Shown: one piece after another, positions 1-8,161 of the stretch
Layout: every line of letters begins with the position of its first letter
Position numbering within the stretch: the stretch's first letter is position 1
Origin: Roseibium album
GTDB lineage: Bacteria; Pseudomonadota; Alphaproteobacteria; Rhizobiales; Stappiaceae
Direction: 5' to 3'
NCBI GenBank assembly: GCA_001404055.1
Contig: CXTY01000007.1
Coordinates: 186,058 to 250,057 of the forward strand
DNA length: 64,000 nt
Program-made: the position numbers and the translations under genes
Notes under the pieces: model-generated
Database searches by the model: none
The model's input: the letters and a program-made list of their open reading frames with translations, nothing else
Told to the model about the DNA's origin: nothing

Positions 1-185
1 TCGTAACTCGACAGGAACTTGCCCGGACACACCAGTAGAAGCGGGGGATCAAGCGAGACCGACGTGAATGAGTTCGCTGTGAAGCCCATCGGAACTCCAT
101 TTCCATCCCTGCATGTCACAACCGTTACACCCGTCATGAAACGTCCGAATGCATCTCGAAGGGAGCGGGGGTCTTGAGCGGTCAT
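1..185 (-). CDS. flavin reductase family protein (3' part beyond window edge)
   Basis: Partial: about 61 N-terminal codons are present and the frame runs off the left edge. The ATG at 185-183 overlaps the TGA of the upstream hydrolase (ATGA), so the two are translationally coupled. The residues [27 protein letters not shown] and [11 protein letters not shown] are the N-terminal FMN-binding signature of the flavin reductase (HpaC/RutF-like) domain. Members supply FMNH2 to two-component monooxygenases using NAD(P)H. A partner oxygenase would be expected further left, outside the window. Family assignment is firm; the partner is inference. Confidence 0.85.
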   Translation of the reverse strand, partial: MTAQDPRSLRDAFGRFMTGVTVVTCRDGNGVPMGFTANSFTSVSLDPPLLLVCPGKFLSSY

Positions 186-961
186 GAAAGGCAACCTTCT
201 GCAAAGTTTCGCAAGGCGTCAGTTACTTCTGCTGAATGCGTCATCGGCATCATGTGTGCCGCAGTTTCGATAACCTGCACCCCGCCGTTCGGCGCAAGCG
301 CTGCCATTGCCCTGGACATGGCAGGCGTTGAATTTGGTTCCAGGCTACCTGTCAGAAACAGTGCAGGACAGCGTAGGGATTTTAGGCTCTCATCACTCGG
401 ACCATCTTCTTCAGAAAACACCCTGTAGGCGCTCTGATAGCCTTTTGGATCGACGTTCCGGAGCCAAATTTTGCATGCTTCTCGCTCTGGCGACGCCTGA
501 TCGCCGAACCAGCGTGTCAAAGTAGGTTCCGGTTCAGGAACCGACGCGCCATCAAGGCTCGCAGCGCGCAAATTGACTGCCGCACGTGCCGCATCTGTCC
601 GCCGATAAATCGCGTTCAATGCAACAACACCGAGAATGTGCTCCGGATTTCTCGACGCAATATCAAGCGCGATCAAGGCCCCCATGGAATGTCCCGCAAT
701 GATCGTCGGTCGGTCCAGCAATGAGGCTATTCTCTCACTGTAGTCTGCAAGTGAAGCAGGTTCCGGCAACAACGGACTTTCCCCGTGCCCGGGAAGATCT
801 GGAGCTACCACCTCGAACTTTTCCGACAGCACTTCGATCTGCGCGTTCCACGCCTCTGCCCTGAGCCCGACGCCGTGGATCAGGATCAGTCGCGGGCCTT
901 GCCCGCATGTGATGACGGCAAGATCGCCGATTTCAGACCGCTGCCGGGTTGTCCACGTCAT
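182..961 (-). CDS. alpha/beta hydrolase (RutD-like fold)
   Basis: 259 aa with no signal peptide, so cytoplasmic. The alpha/beta-hydrolase order is clear: oxyanion HG in LILIHGVGL (about 25-33), PDLPGHGES (about 54-62), nucleophile elbow GHSMG with Ser92, and a C-terminal His near residue 236 in ETAAHMMP. The usual acid position reads TGSLEPN, so Glu rather than Asp may complete the triad. The start overlaps the DUF1185 gene by 29 bp and the stop overlaps the flavin reductase start. Operon context suggests it hydrolyses an ester, amide or carbamate made by a flavin monooxygenase, but the substrate is unknown. Confidence 0.85.
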   Translation of the reverse strand: MTWTTRQRSEIGDLAVITCGQGPRLILIHGVGLRAEAWNAQIEVLSEKFEVVAPDLPGHGESPLLPEPASLADYSERIASLLDRPTIIAGHSMGALIALDIASRNPEHILGVVALNAIYRRTDAARAAVNLRAASLDGASVPEPEPTLTRWFGDQASPEREACKIWLRNVDPKGYQSAYRVFSEEDGPSDESLKSLRCPALFLTGSLEPNSTPAMSRAMAALAPNGGVQVIETAAHMMPMTHSAEVTDALRNFAEGCLS

Positions 962-1532
962 GGCCCATCTCTTTCAGATCCTGATACCGATCACCGATCC
1001 TGTGAAAGGGCCGTCCTGATGTTGCGGCTCCAAGTACAACCACAATTTCATCAGCACGCGGCGCGTCTGGGATTGCGAACTGGATCGTCAGGTAATGAGA
1101 TCGCCGCCCGGCATCATTCTTGTCCATCAAGGGCACCATGATTGGTGCGTTGGCTGGTCCTCTGGTATTCGTGAAGGCAAGATACGACTTTGCCTCGACG
1201 GCCTGCCGGTAATGATTTCCGAACCGCAGCGTGTGGATCAGACCGGAGGCATGCTCCACCTCACCATCTAGCCCGACCACTGCTGCTTTTCCGTATGCTT
1301 CAATCGCCTCGCCGCTTCCGGCCAGGTTGATCACGCGTTCTGTCAACAAAGATCCGAGTACAGGTCCATAAGACTGAATTTCCGGCGTCAAGTCTTCGAC
1401 ATACCGGCCCGCCCAAGGGTTGCGAACGACAGCTGCCACCGCGAACATTCGCCAGGGCGTTTCAGCCTTTCGGAAGCCCTCAATCAGAACTTCCTCGTCA
1501 AAAGTCACAATTTTCCTGATGTCAGGATACAT
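933..1532 (-). CDS. amino acid synthesis family protein (DUF1185)
   Basis: 199 aa from the ATG at 1532, which has a strong ribosome binding site (GGAGGGCGGAA directly upstream). An upstream GTG at 1598 would add 22 residues but has no such site. The start YPDIRKIVTF.EEVLIEGFRKAETPWR and the segment NPWAGRYVEDL are typical of the AA_synth/DUF1185 family (PF06684), whose biochemical role is not established. It is first gene of an operon with a hydrolase and a flavin reductase, and divergent from a LysR gene. Members often neighbour amidases and flavin monooxygenases, so a role in N-heterocycle or amide breakdown is inference. Confidence 0.8.
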   Translation of the reverse strand: MYPDIRKIVTFDEEVLIEGFRKAETPWRMFAVAAVVRNPWAGRYVEDLTPEIQSYGPVLGSLLTERVINLAGSGEAIEAYGKAAVVGLDGEVEHASGLIHTLRFGNHYRQAVEAKSYLAFTNTRGPANAPIMVPLMDKNDAGRRSHYLTIQFAIPDAPRADEIVVVLGAATSGRPFHRIGDRYQDLKEMGHDVDNPAAV

Positions 1533-1623
1533 TTCCGCCCTCCATTCAGCTGCCCCAAGCTGATTGAAACCACTATCGAACGGCTTGACTTTCGGCACAA
1601 ACGATTGATTTTGATGCTCAGGT

Positions 1624-1638
1624 ATTAGTTTTACTAAT
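1624..1638. promoter_or_regulatory. LysR-type operator candidate
   Basis: ATTAGT-TTT-ACTAAT is a perfect inverted repeat containing a T-N11-A pattern. It lies 14 bp before the LysR start at 1653 and about 90 bp before the divergent DUF1185 start. This is the usual place for an autoregulatory LysR site controlling a divergent operon. Binding is inferred. Confidence 0.5.
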
Positions 1639-1652
1639 GAGTGACTTGATCC

Positions 1653-2513
1653 ATGGCCAAGGCCCTTCCTCCACTTAACTGGTTCCGCGCCTTTGAAGCA
1701 TCAGCCCGAAACCTGAGCTTCACTGCCGCAGGCGAAGAAATCGGCATGACGCAATCAGCCGTCAGCCAGCAGATAAAATCTTTGGAAATGCGGCTTGGGG
1801 TTCCGCTTTTTGAACGCAAGGCACGTGGTCTTGCCCTGACGGATCACGGTCGTCGCCTTTTGCCTCAGGTCGACGCAGCCCTTGATACACTCTCGTCGGC
1901 AACCGGCGCATTCTTTGAAGACAAACCTTCAAAACTGCTCACTGTTTCAGCTTCATTCAGCGTGATTCAATGGGTCATTGCACCTTTGCTACCGGAGTTC
2001 ACAGCAGCTTATCCGGAAATTGCCATTCGGTTTATCGGCGCCACCTGGCCGGATGAATTCAGCCGTACGTCAGCCGACATCGAGATCAGGTTCGGTTCGC
2101 AAAAACAGGCAGGGCCGAAGGCAAAATTGCTTGGATCGACGCAACTACTCGCCCTGAAATCACCCACACTCAAAGGAACCATCGACGACCTTCCCTTGAT
2201 TGAGGCGGTGGGGATTTCAGACGGTTGGAAGTCCTGGGCTCAGGTTACCGGTTTCAGGAACTTGCGCCCGTCCCTTTTTGTCGACAGCTACGGTCCGGCG
2301 CTCCAAATGGCAGCTCACGGCAATGGCGTCTGTCTTGTCAGCGAACTTCTCGCCGGTCATCCCCGGTCTCGAGGCCTGGTCGAACTGGCACACGAACGAA
2401 CGATTACTGCCAACGAGAGCTATTATCTGTCAGTCCGCGAACCCTCGGACACTGCTCGACTTTTCGAAAACTGGATATCGGAAAGGGCAATTGAACTCGT
2501 GGTTGCCGGCTGA
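1653..2513 (+). CDS. LysR family transcriptional regulator (GcvA-like)
   Basis: 286 aa. The N-terminal winged helix-turn-helix is plain: LNWFRAFEASARNLSFTAAG followed by MTQSAVSQQIKSLE, then LGVPLFERKARGLALTDHGR, which is the GcvA/AmpR-like version. A type-2 periplasmic-binding-fold effector domain follows from about residue 90. It is divergent from the DUF1185-hydrolase-flavin reductase operon with a palindrome between them, so it most likely regulates that operon. The ligand is unknown. It converges on the next minus-strand gene with a 20-bp gap. Confidence 0.9.
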   Translation: MAKALPPLNWFRAFEASARNLSFTAAGEEIGMTQSAVSQQIKSLEMRLGVPLFERKARGLALTDHGRRLLPQVDAALDTLSSATGAFFEDKPSKLLTVSASFSVIQWVIAPLLPEFTAAYPEIAIRFIGATWPDEFSRTSADIEIRFGSQKQAGPKAKLLGSTQLLALKSPTLKGTIDDLPLIEAVGISDGWKSWAQVTGFRNLRPSLFVDSYGPALQMAAHGNGVCLVSELLAGHPRSRGLVELAHERTITANESYYLSVREPSDTARLFENWISERAIELVVAG

Positions 2514-2533
2514 GTTTTGATCACAGACCTCGG

Positions 2534-3457
2534 CTACACCTCAGCGGATGCGGCTTTGATTATGGCCTCCGCCATATGGAGATCCTGCAAGGAAATGCCT
2601 GAGCTGTCGAAGACCGTTATTTCGTCTTCACCCTGCCTGCCGGAAACCTTGCCGGTGAGAACTTCCCCTATTGCAGTAACCGGACGGTCTCCTGTCAGGT
2701 GCTGAAACTCTCCGATGCGCAGGGACTGTTCAGGCAAATCACAAAAGAGCTTGGTTTTCCCGAACAACGCGGGAGGCAGTTCCTGTTTTCCTGTCGCGTC
2801 CGACCCCATTGAAGAAACATGCGTTCCGGGTGTCACCCATTCTGCCTCAAACAAAGGCGATGTTGCGGTGGTTGCTGTGACGATGATGTCTGCCGCGCGG
2901 CAGGCAGCCTCTGCATCACACGCCTCGGCGCGCAGTCCTTCAGAACGTAATCTGGAAGCAAATGCAGCCGTCCGGTCTTTGTCCCGGCCAACTGCAAATA
3001 TCTTCGTGATGGAACGCACCCTTGCAACGGCAGCAACTTCAAATTCCGCCTGGTGCCCGGTACCGATCACGGTCAATATACTGGCGTCCGAACGGGCCAG
3101 GGCGTCAGTGGCAACCGCATCGGCAGCTGCCGTTCGATAGGCATTGACCTTGCCACCCTCAACGATTGCACCGATCCGTCCGTGGCTTTGATCGAACAGC
3201 ATTATGATGGAGTCATGCCGTGGCAATCCTACCGCGTCATTGGTTGGGAAATACGAACCAACTTTAAGACCGGTCAGTGTGGTGCCGGTTGCCGATTTGA
3301 TCGTGAAGCGATTCTGCGGGTCGCTGGCATGGCCCAGAACAACTGGGAAACTCGTCGCCCCGGGTTCTATCGCCGCGACAAAGGCAGCTCGAACGGCTTC
3401 ATAGGCGGTCTCGTGCGAAACAAGCGCGGCTGATTGGGCCTCGGTAATGTGAATCAT
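2534..3457 (-). CDS. ornithine cyclodeaminase/mu-crystallin family reductase (BhcD-like)
   Basis: 307 aa from the ATG at 3457, preceded by GGTAGGGGAAAGAGC; a start 24 nt upstream would overlap the previous gene. The Rossmann segment is VIGTGHQAEFEVAA, with the family motifs VNAYRTAAADAVA and MGSDATGKQEL and a C-terminal FDSSG..LQD. The GKQEL stretch resembles iminosuccinate reductase (BhcD) and Delta1-pyrroline-2-carboxylate reductases more than true ornithine cyclodeaminases. It follows the DSD1-type PLP enzyme by 10 bp, which suggests reduction of an imine made in that pathway. The exact substrate is inference. Confidence 0.75.
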   Translation of the reverse strand: MIHITEAQSAALVSHETAYEAVRAAFVAAIEPGATSFPVVLGHASDPQNRFTIKSATGTTLTGLKVGSYFPTNDAVGLPRHDSIIMLFDQSHGRIGAIVEGGKVNAYRTAAADAVATDALARSDASILTVIGTGHQAEFEVAAVARVRSITKIFAVGRDKDRTAAFASRLRSEGLRAEACDAEAACRAADIIVTATTATSPLFEAEWVTPGTHVSSMGSDATGKQELPPALFGKTKLFCDLPEQSLRIGEFQHLTGDRPVTAIGEVLTGKVSGRQGEDEITVFDSSGISLQDLHMAEAIIKAASAEV

Positions 3458-3467
3458 GCTCTTTCCC

Positions 3468-4625
3468 CTACCAACCGCCAAAGCGCGGCCAGTTCATGAG
3501 TGGGTGACCAGTCGTTGAAGGCAGCACATTGTAACCGCTGTGTTGGGCAGCGGTTGCGCATGCATGGTTCGGCAAGATGCGCAGGCGCGTCCCGATTGGA
3601 AAATCAGGCATGGGAGCAGTGGAACCAGGTCGTTGTTCGATAATCCCGTGTTCCTGATTAGCCTTGGTCATGATCAAGTCGGACAAAACCTGTCCTTGCT
3701 CATCGCAGACAATGCCATACCCCTGGTCTACTGCCTGACTGGCGGTGCCCCGATCTCGCGACATCGCCATCCAGCCTGCATCGACCAATGTCCAGCCGCG
3801 TTTTTCCTGGTGGCCAATCACGGTGGTCAGGACCGACAAGGCAATGTCGTCCACCTTACAGGCACCAATTCCTGCCATCACCAGATCAAAAAACATATAA
3901 ACGCCGGCGCGCAATTCAGTCACACCGGTCAGATCCCGCGCCGCGTGAGCGGTCGGTGTTGAACCGACGCTGACAACCGGACAGGGCAAACCTGCTTCGC
4001 GCAGGGCATTGGCAGCTGCAACAGTCGCCGAACGTTCCATTTCCGAATATCTTGCGTGTGCGTTCTTGCCGACAGCACCGTAGCTCTCGCCTGCATGTGC
4101 CATCACACCGCGCAGTTCCGCCCCACCGTCATGAAGGACCCGGCCGGTTTCAACCAACAGAGGATCGTCTGCAGCAAACCCACCCCGATGTTCGTCACAG
4201 TCGATTTCGATCAAGGCAGGTATGGCAACACCTGACTTTCGTGATGCTTTTGCAACTGCTTGAGCCAGCTCCAAACTATCGAGAATGACCGTCAAGTCGG
4301 TTCCCGCCTGGCGAAGCGCAATGACCTGATCAAGTTTTTGAGGCGCAATTCCAACGGCATAAAGAATGTCAGTCACGCCGGCTTTGGCAAAAACCTCCGC
4401 TTCAGCAAGCGTTGAAACCGTGGCTGGTCCCATCCCGTCTTTCAGGACTCTGCTGGCGACCTCAACCGACTTTGCGGTTTTCAGGTGCGGACGCAACGCC
4501 ACACCAAGTGCATCTGCGTGATCCTGCAGGCGTTGGATGTTACGCATCATCTTTGCTTCGTCCAGCACAAGGCAGGGCGTGGTTAGCTCAGCGAGACCTT
4601 GGTCGGTTATGTTCATTGTCGTCAT
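3468..4625 (-). CDS. DSD1-type PLP enzyme (D-3-hydroxyaspartate/D-serine/D-threonine lyase family)
   Basis: 385 aa. The fold-type III (alanine-racemase N-terminal) PLP domain has the Schiff-base lysine K49 in RPHLKTAKS, and the C-terminal D-serine-dehydratase-like domain carries the metal pair His354/Cys356 in PNHACATAAQH. His-x-Cys is the arrangement of eukaryotic-type D-serine dehydratase and D-threo-3-hydroxyaspartate dehydratase; D-threonine aldolases usually have His-x-Asp. Paired with a BhcD-like reductase, so a D-hydroxy-amino-acid route is likely. BhcB and an aspartate-glyoxylate aminotransferase are absent, so this is not a full beta-hydroxyaspartate cycle. Confidence 0.75.
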   Translation of the reverse strand: MTTMNITDQGLAELTTPCLVLDEAKMMRNIQRLQDHADALGVALRPHLKTAKSVEVASRVLKDGMGPATVSTLAEAEVFAKAGVTDILYAVGIAPQKLDQVIALRQAGTDLTVILDSLELAQAVAKASRKSGVAIPALIEIDCDEHRGGFAADDPLLVETGRVLHDGGAELRGVMAHAGESYGAVGKNAHARYSEMERSATVAAANALREAGLPCPVVSVGSTPTAHAARDLTGVTELRAGVYMFFDLVMAGIGACKVDDIALSVLTTVIGHQEKRGWTLVDAGWMAMSRDRGTASQAVDQGYGIVCDEQGQVLSDLIMTKANQEHGIIEQRPGSTAPMPDFPIGTRLRILPNHACATAAQHSGYNVLPSTTGHPLMNWPRFGGW

Positions 4626-4829
4626 TCCATCAGCGATCTGGTCAAAGTCTGTTTCATTCGTTCAATCTATACGCTGAAGATGCAACCGACGTCAGCTCTG
4701 GTCGCGTGCTGATGCTTCTGGAAACAAAAAAAGGCTGTCTGCTTCCAACAGTTATTAGCCAATGACGATGGTGAAGTGATCCGCAATTGGGCGCTTGCAA
4801 ACCAGACGGCTCACCCAGCCACTGCGACT

Positions 4830-5720
4830 TCAAATCTTTTCTGAAATCAGGAATTCGACAAGGGCCTTCGGCAAGTTCGAAAAGCCGGACGCATCCCTGT
4901 AGACAATTTCCAATGATCGCTCTGCCCAAGGTTCGCTGATCGGCACCATTTCAAGTTCTGACGCCTGCAGATAAGGCTGCACGGCCCCTTCCGGCAATAC
5001 GGAGATCCCGAGCCCCGCCTGCACCATGCGCCGCACACCGTCAAAACTCATGACCTCAACACGCGTTCTGATCGGCAGGCCAAGTTCTTCGGCTTTCGCC
5101 TCCAGAAAAGCCTGAATGGAACTTCCGTGTTGAAGTGAAACCATGTCTTCAGACAGAATGTCCCGAAATGTAACAGTGCTCTTTTCGATAACCGAATGCC
5201 CTTTGGGCGCCGTTACAACAAGCCTGTCTTTCCGATAAGTTACCTGTCGAAGTCCTTCCTGGGGCGTGAGACCGGAGATGATACCGAGATCCGCCTGCCC
5301 GGTTCGGACCATGCTCAAGATGTCCGCACTGACGAGCTCTACCAGTTTGATCCGAACTTCAGGGTGCTGCTCCTGGAATTCTGCCAGGTCCTCCGGAAGA
5401 AACTGAGTAATCGCCGACGTGTTTGCAGCGATACGGATGGTTCCCTTACGCCCTCTTGCATAATCGCTGAGGGCAGAATCCATGCGCCCGACTTCCGCGG
5501 TTATAGTACGGGCATATTTGCGAAGTTCGTGTCCTGCAGGCGTTAGCTCAACACCGCGCTGTCTTCGATAAAAGAGCAGTGTCCCAACCGTATCCTCAAG
5601 CTCGGAAATGCGCCGGCTAACGGCGGAAGAGGCGATGTTCTGCACCTCTCCGGCCTTTGCAATACTTCCCAGTCTTGCAACCGCGAGGAACAGGGACAGG
5701 CTGTAGAGATCGTAATGCAT
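4830..5720 (-). CDS. LysR family transcriptional regulator
   Basis: 296 aa from the ATG at 5720, supported by AAGGAAAGGGGC upstream; longer starts add 14 residues without a site. The N-terminal HTH is LFLAVARLGSIAKAGEVQNI then ASSAVSRRISELE, followed by LLFYRRQRGVELTPAG. The effector domain starts near residue 90 (GTIRIAANTSAITQFLP). It lies between the TTT/sugar-acid operon upstream and the PLP enzyme/reductase pair downstream, on the same strand as both, so which it regulates cannot be told. It is 204 bp from the PLP gene and 75 bp from the lactonase gene. Confidence 0.88.
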   Translation of the reverse strand: MHYDLYSLSLFLAVARLGSIAKAGEVQNIASSAVSRRISELEDTVGTLLFYRRQRGVELTPAGHELRKYARTITAEVGRMDSALSDYARGRKGTIRIAANTSAITQFLPEDLAEFQEQHPEVRIKLVELVSADILSMVRTGQADLGIISGLTPQEGLRQVTYRKDRLVVTAPKGHSVIEKSTVTFRDILSEDMVSLQHGSSIQAFLEAKAEELGLPIRTRVEVMSFDGVRRMVQAGLGISVLPEGAVQPYLQASELEMVPISEPWAERSLEIVYRDASGFSNLPKALVEFLISEKI

Positions 5721-5748
5721 GACTGCCCCTTTCCTTCGCGAGTTCATG

Positions 5749-5765
5749 AATTTGATATTCAAATT
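5749..5765. promoter_or_regulatory. A/T-rich inverted repeat before LysR gene
   Basis: AATTTG-ATATT-CAAATT: perfect 6-bp arms around a 5-bp spacer, 28 bp upstream of the LysR start, in the 75-bp gap after the lactonase gene. A plausible autoregulatory LysR site. Confidence 0.4.
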
Positions 5766-5795
5766 TCACAAAGTTTAGTCTGGGTGCTCAGCATT

Positions 5796-6800
5796 TCAAA
5801 ATGCCTCACCCCATAGCGGTACATGGACATGCCAGTGCACCGGTGCGCGTCCCTTTACCGGTGCTTTCAGGACCGGCAATCGGTCCCCTAGAAGGTTTCC
5901 ACAAACGAGCCGGTCGAGCTTCTCGCCAAGAAAGGCACTGCTTGAAACATTGCGTAGCATTTTTGTCGGTGCGGTATCGAAGTGCGGGCGTCCCATAACT
6001 TCTTTGTCGAGCGCCCGTTCAACCTCTGCAACCCATTGCGTGTCACGTTCGCTCAGGACCGTTGCAATATTCCCGTCCGGGCTTATTCGGAAAAGTTCGT
6101 TGGAAACAATGCAGGCGGCGATCAGGCCACCTTCGCCGTCAAGTTCAATGCCGTCCACAAAGGCACCCTTGGGCAGCAGCACGAAATCTTCCTTTTCACC
6201 GGCAACACCTTCGCGCGTTAATGGTACACGGCTGATCTTCTGCGCAAATGTCTCTGCCACGTAGAGCCAGCCGCGCTCGAAGTCGAGACAGATCTCATTG
6301 GTATAGTGCAGGCCCTCAAGAACGATGTGCATTTCACCGTCCTCAATAAAGCCGACATACCCGTTCATGACGTCGCGTCGATAGGCAAGCGAACGCGGTG
6401 ACAAGGTCGACGAAACGGTAAACCAGACCCTCCCAAATGGGTCGACACAGACGTAATTGACGGGTGGCGCCGTTCCGCCGCTGGAACAGGCGTGAAACAG
6501 GCTGACACCATTCCTGTCCAGTTTCAGAAGCCCGCCAGCGTCAGAGATGTTTGCGAGCAGAAAACTGCCATCACGCATCAAGGCAATGCCGTTGGGAACG
6601 ATTGGAACGCCCTCGTGCAGCGTGTGTTCAGCGAGATAATATTGCTTCCCGTCCGGACAAATCCGCACGATGCCACGGCTTTTGTGAGAAGCAAACACAT
6701 CCCCGTTTTTTGTCGTAAGCACGGATTCCGGTCGCGACATGCCGTGCCCGAGGAAGTCGAGGGTTTCAATTGTCTGATTGCTTTCGCTTTCAAATTGCAT
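5796..6800 (-). CDS. SMP-30/gluconolactonase family sugar lactone hydrolase
   Basis: 334 aa from the ATG at 6800, which overlaps the previous stop (TGATG); a GTG one codon earlier is the only alternative. It is a beta-propeller of the SMP-30/Gluconolactonase/LRE-like family. The metal-site residues are in place: Glu in MSRPESVL, Asn in YTNEICLDFERG and Asp in AFVDGIELDGEGG. The family opens sugar 1,4- or 1,5-lactones using a divalent metal. As last gene of the TTT-dehydratase operon it likely makes the free acid used by the IlvD-type dehydratase. Specificity is not readable. Confidence 0.85.
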   Translation of the reverse strand: MQFESESNQTIETLDFLGHGMSRPESVLTTKNGDVFASHKSRGIVRICPDGKQYYLAEHTLHEGVPIVPNGIALMRDGSFLLANISDAGGLLKLDRNGVSLFHACSSGGTAPPVNYVCVDPFGRVWFTVSSTLSPRSLAYRRDVMNGYVGFIEDGEMHIVLEGLHYTNEICLDFERGWLYVAETFAQKISRVPLTREGVAGEKEDFVLLPKGAFVDGIELDGEGGLIAACIVSNELFRISPDGNIATVLSERDTQWVAEVERALDKEVMGRPHFDTAPTKMLRNVSSSAFLGEKLDRLVCGNLLGDRLPVLKAPVKGRAPVHWHVHVPLWGEAF

Positions 6801-8161
6801 CACCTCGTTTTCCCAGCTTCGTCTGCTGTATAAAGTCGCTCGATCTCCTTTCGCAGCCGGAACGCCTCATTGTCGACCGATGGATCAACATCATCCCAGC
6901 AAACTGCGGCACCACCCTTCACGGCGCGCACAAGTCGGATTCCGTGCGCGAGACCGAGCGGCAACAGTCCTTTATTTAACGATCTGGCCGCCGGGACGAG
7001 ACCACCAGACACGGTAAAGCCCCCTTCACCATCCAGGAGCTCACCCGGCGCCAGATCGCGTTTGGCAATTGCGGCAACATCTGCACGAAAGTCTGCGGGG
7101 ACTCCCGTCGCTTCGTTGCGCAACGCCAGCGAGGCAACTGAATAGGCAAGTTCCAGCCCAATCAGATGCCAACGTTTGTAATTACACATGTACCGGCCGC
7201 TATCGTCTGTCACGACCTTGTATTCTTCAAAGCAGTTCCGAAGGTACTCAGTGTCGCCCTCAAAACAGACCCAGACACCCTTGCGGATATCATGCTCGAT
7301 CTGCGCGCCGTCCCGCGTCAGGCATGAGGCGACCTCAACCATGCCCTTGCGCTCAAGGACACCGCCTTCACTCTTCGGGCGCATCAGGTTTGGAATGTCG
7401 TCAATCCCCCCTGGAGGAAACAAAAGTCCTTCCTCTGGTGCGTCCAGGCCCGCGGCATTTGCAATCGCCGCGGATTCGATGGCGGGTTTGGAACCATCAA
7501 GAAAAGCGTTGAACATCTTGGGGTTGAGCCGTCCCCGTTTCGCCTGTTCACGCGTCAATCCCCAATGGTCCCAAACTGTGTCCGGCGTGGATTGCCGATA
7601 ATGCGGCAGCCATTTGTGTCCACGGCCTGCAGCCACCACTTTGAAACCACAGGTCCTGGCCCAGTCCACCAGCTCGCAAGCCAGAGCTGGTTGGTCGCCA
7701 TAGGCCATCGAGTACCGGACGCCGGAGCTCGCAGCCCGCCGCGCCAGCCCGACACCGCAAAAGGCATCAGCCTCAACGGTGACGTTAATGACGTCTTTTC
7801 CCTCTTCGAATGCCTTCAAGCAGTGGGTAACCGCGGCAATCGGATTTCCAGTACATTCAATAACGATGTCGATGGCTGCGCACGCAACCAGAGCTTCCCA
7901 ATTGTCCCCCACATGGGTCTTGCCGGTTTTCGCAGCTTCTTCGAGAGAAGTTTCCGTGATCTGATCTTCTGCCCAACCAACGAGATTCATGTTGGAAAGT
8001 GCGTTGGTCGGCACCAGATCGACCACCCCGACAAGGTGAACACCTGGAAGTCGCACGGCTTGTGCGAGGAACATCGTCCCGAATTTACCGGCACCGATCA
8101 TTCCTATGCGAATTGGCTTGTCTTGCTCACCGCGTTCAAGGAGTTTGCGATAAAGGCTCAT
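6800..8161 (-). CDS. COG4091-type NAD(P)-dependent oxidoreductase with C-terminal SAF domain
   Basis: 453 aa, no signal peptide. The N-terminal Rossmann fold is IGMIGAGKFGTMFLAQ (about 18-33), with a homoserine-dehydrogenase-like core following. The C-terminal third has an SAF domain (AIAKRDLAPGELLDGEGG, then GLAHGIRLVRAVKGGAAV). This is the architecture of COG4091, 'predicted homoserine dehydrogenase', whose members occur in sugar-acid gene clusters and mostly have no known reaction. It has a strong ribosome binding site (GGAGGGAGCCGA) and its start overlaps the dehydratase stop. It probably oxidises or reduces an intermediate downstream of the dehydratase. True homoserine dehydrogenase is unlikely in this context. 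Confidence 0.8.
   Translation of the reverse strand: MSLYRKLLERGEQDKPIRIGMIGAGKFGTMFLAQAVRLPGVHLVGVVDLVPTNALSNMNLVGWAEDQITETSLEEAAKTGKTHVGDNWEALVACAAIDIVIECTGNPIAAVTHCLKAFEEGKDVINVTVEADAFCGVGLARRAASSGVRYSMAYGDQPALACELVDWARTCGFKVVAAGRGHKWLPHYRQSTPDTVWDHWGLTREQAKRGRLNPKMFNAFLDGSKPAIESAAIANAAGLDAPEEGLLFPPGGIDDIPNLMRPKSEGGVLERKGMVEVASCLTRDGAQIEHDIRKGVWVCFEGDTEYLRNCFEEYKVVTDDSGRYMCNYKRWHLIGLELAYSVASLALRNEATGVPADFRADVAAIAKRDLAPGELLDGEGGFTVSGGLVPAARSLNKGLLPLGLAHGIRLVRAVKGGAAVCWDDVDPSVDNEAFRLRKEIERLYTADEAGKTR

Noticed and set aside
2534-4625. Full beta-hydroxyaspartate cycle
   Set aside because: Only BhcC-like-fold and BhcD-like proteins are present; no BhcA aminotransferase or BhcB dehydratase nearby, and the PLP protein has the dehydratase-type His-x-Cys pair.
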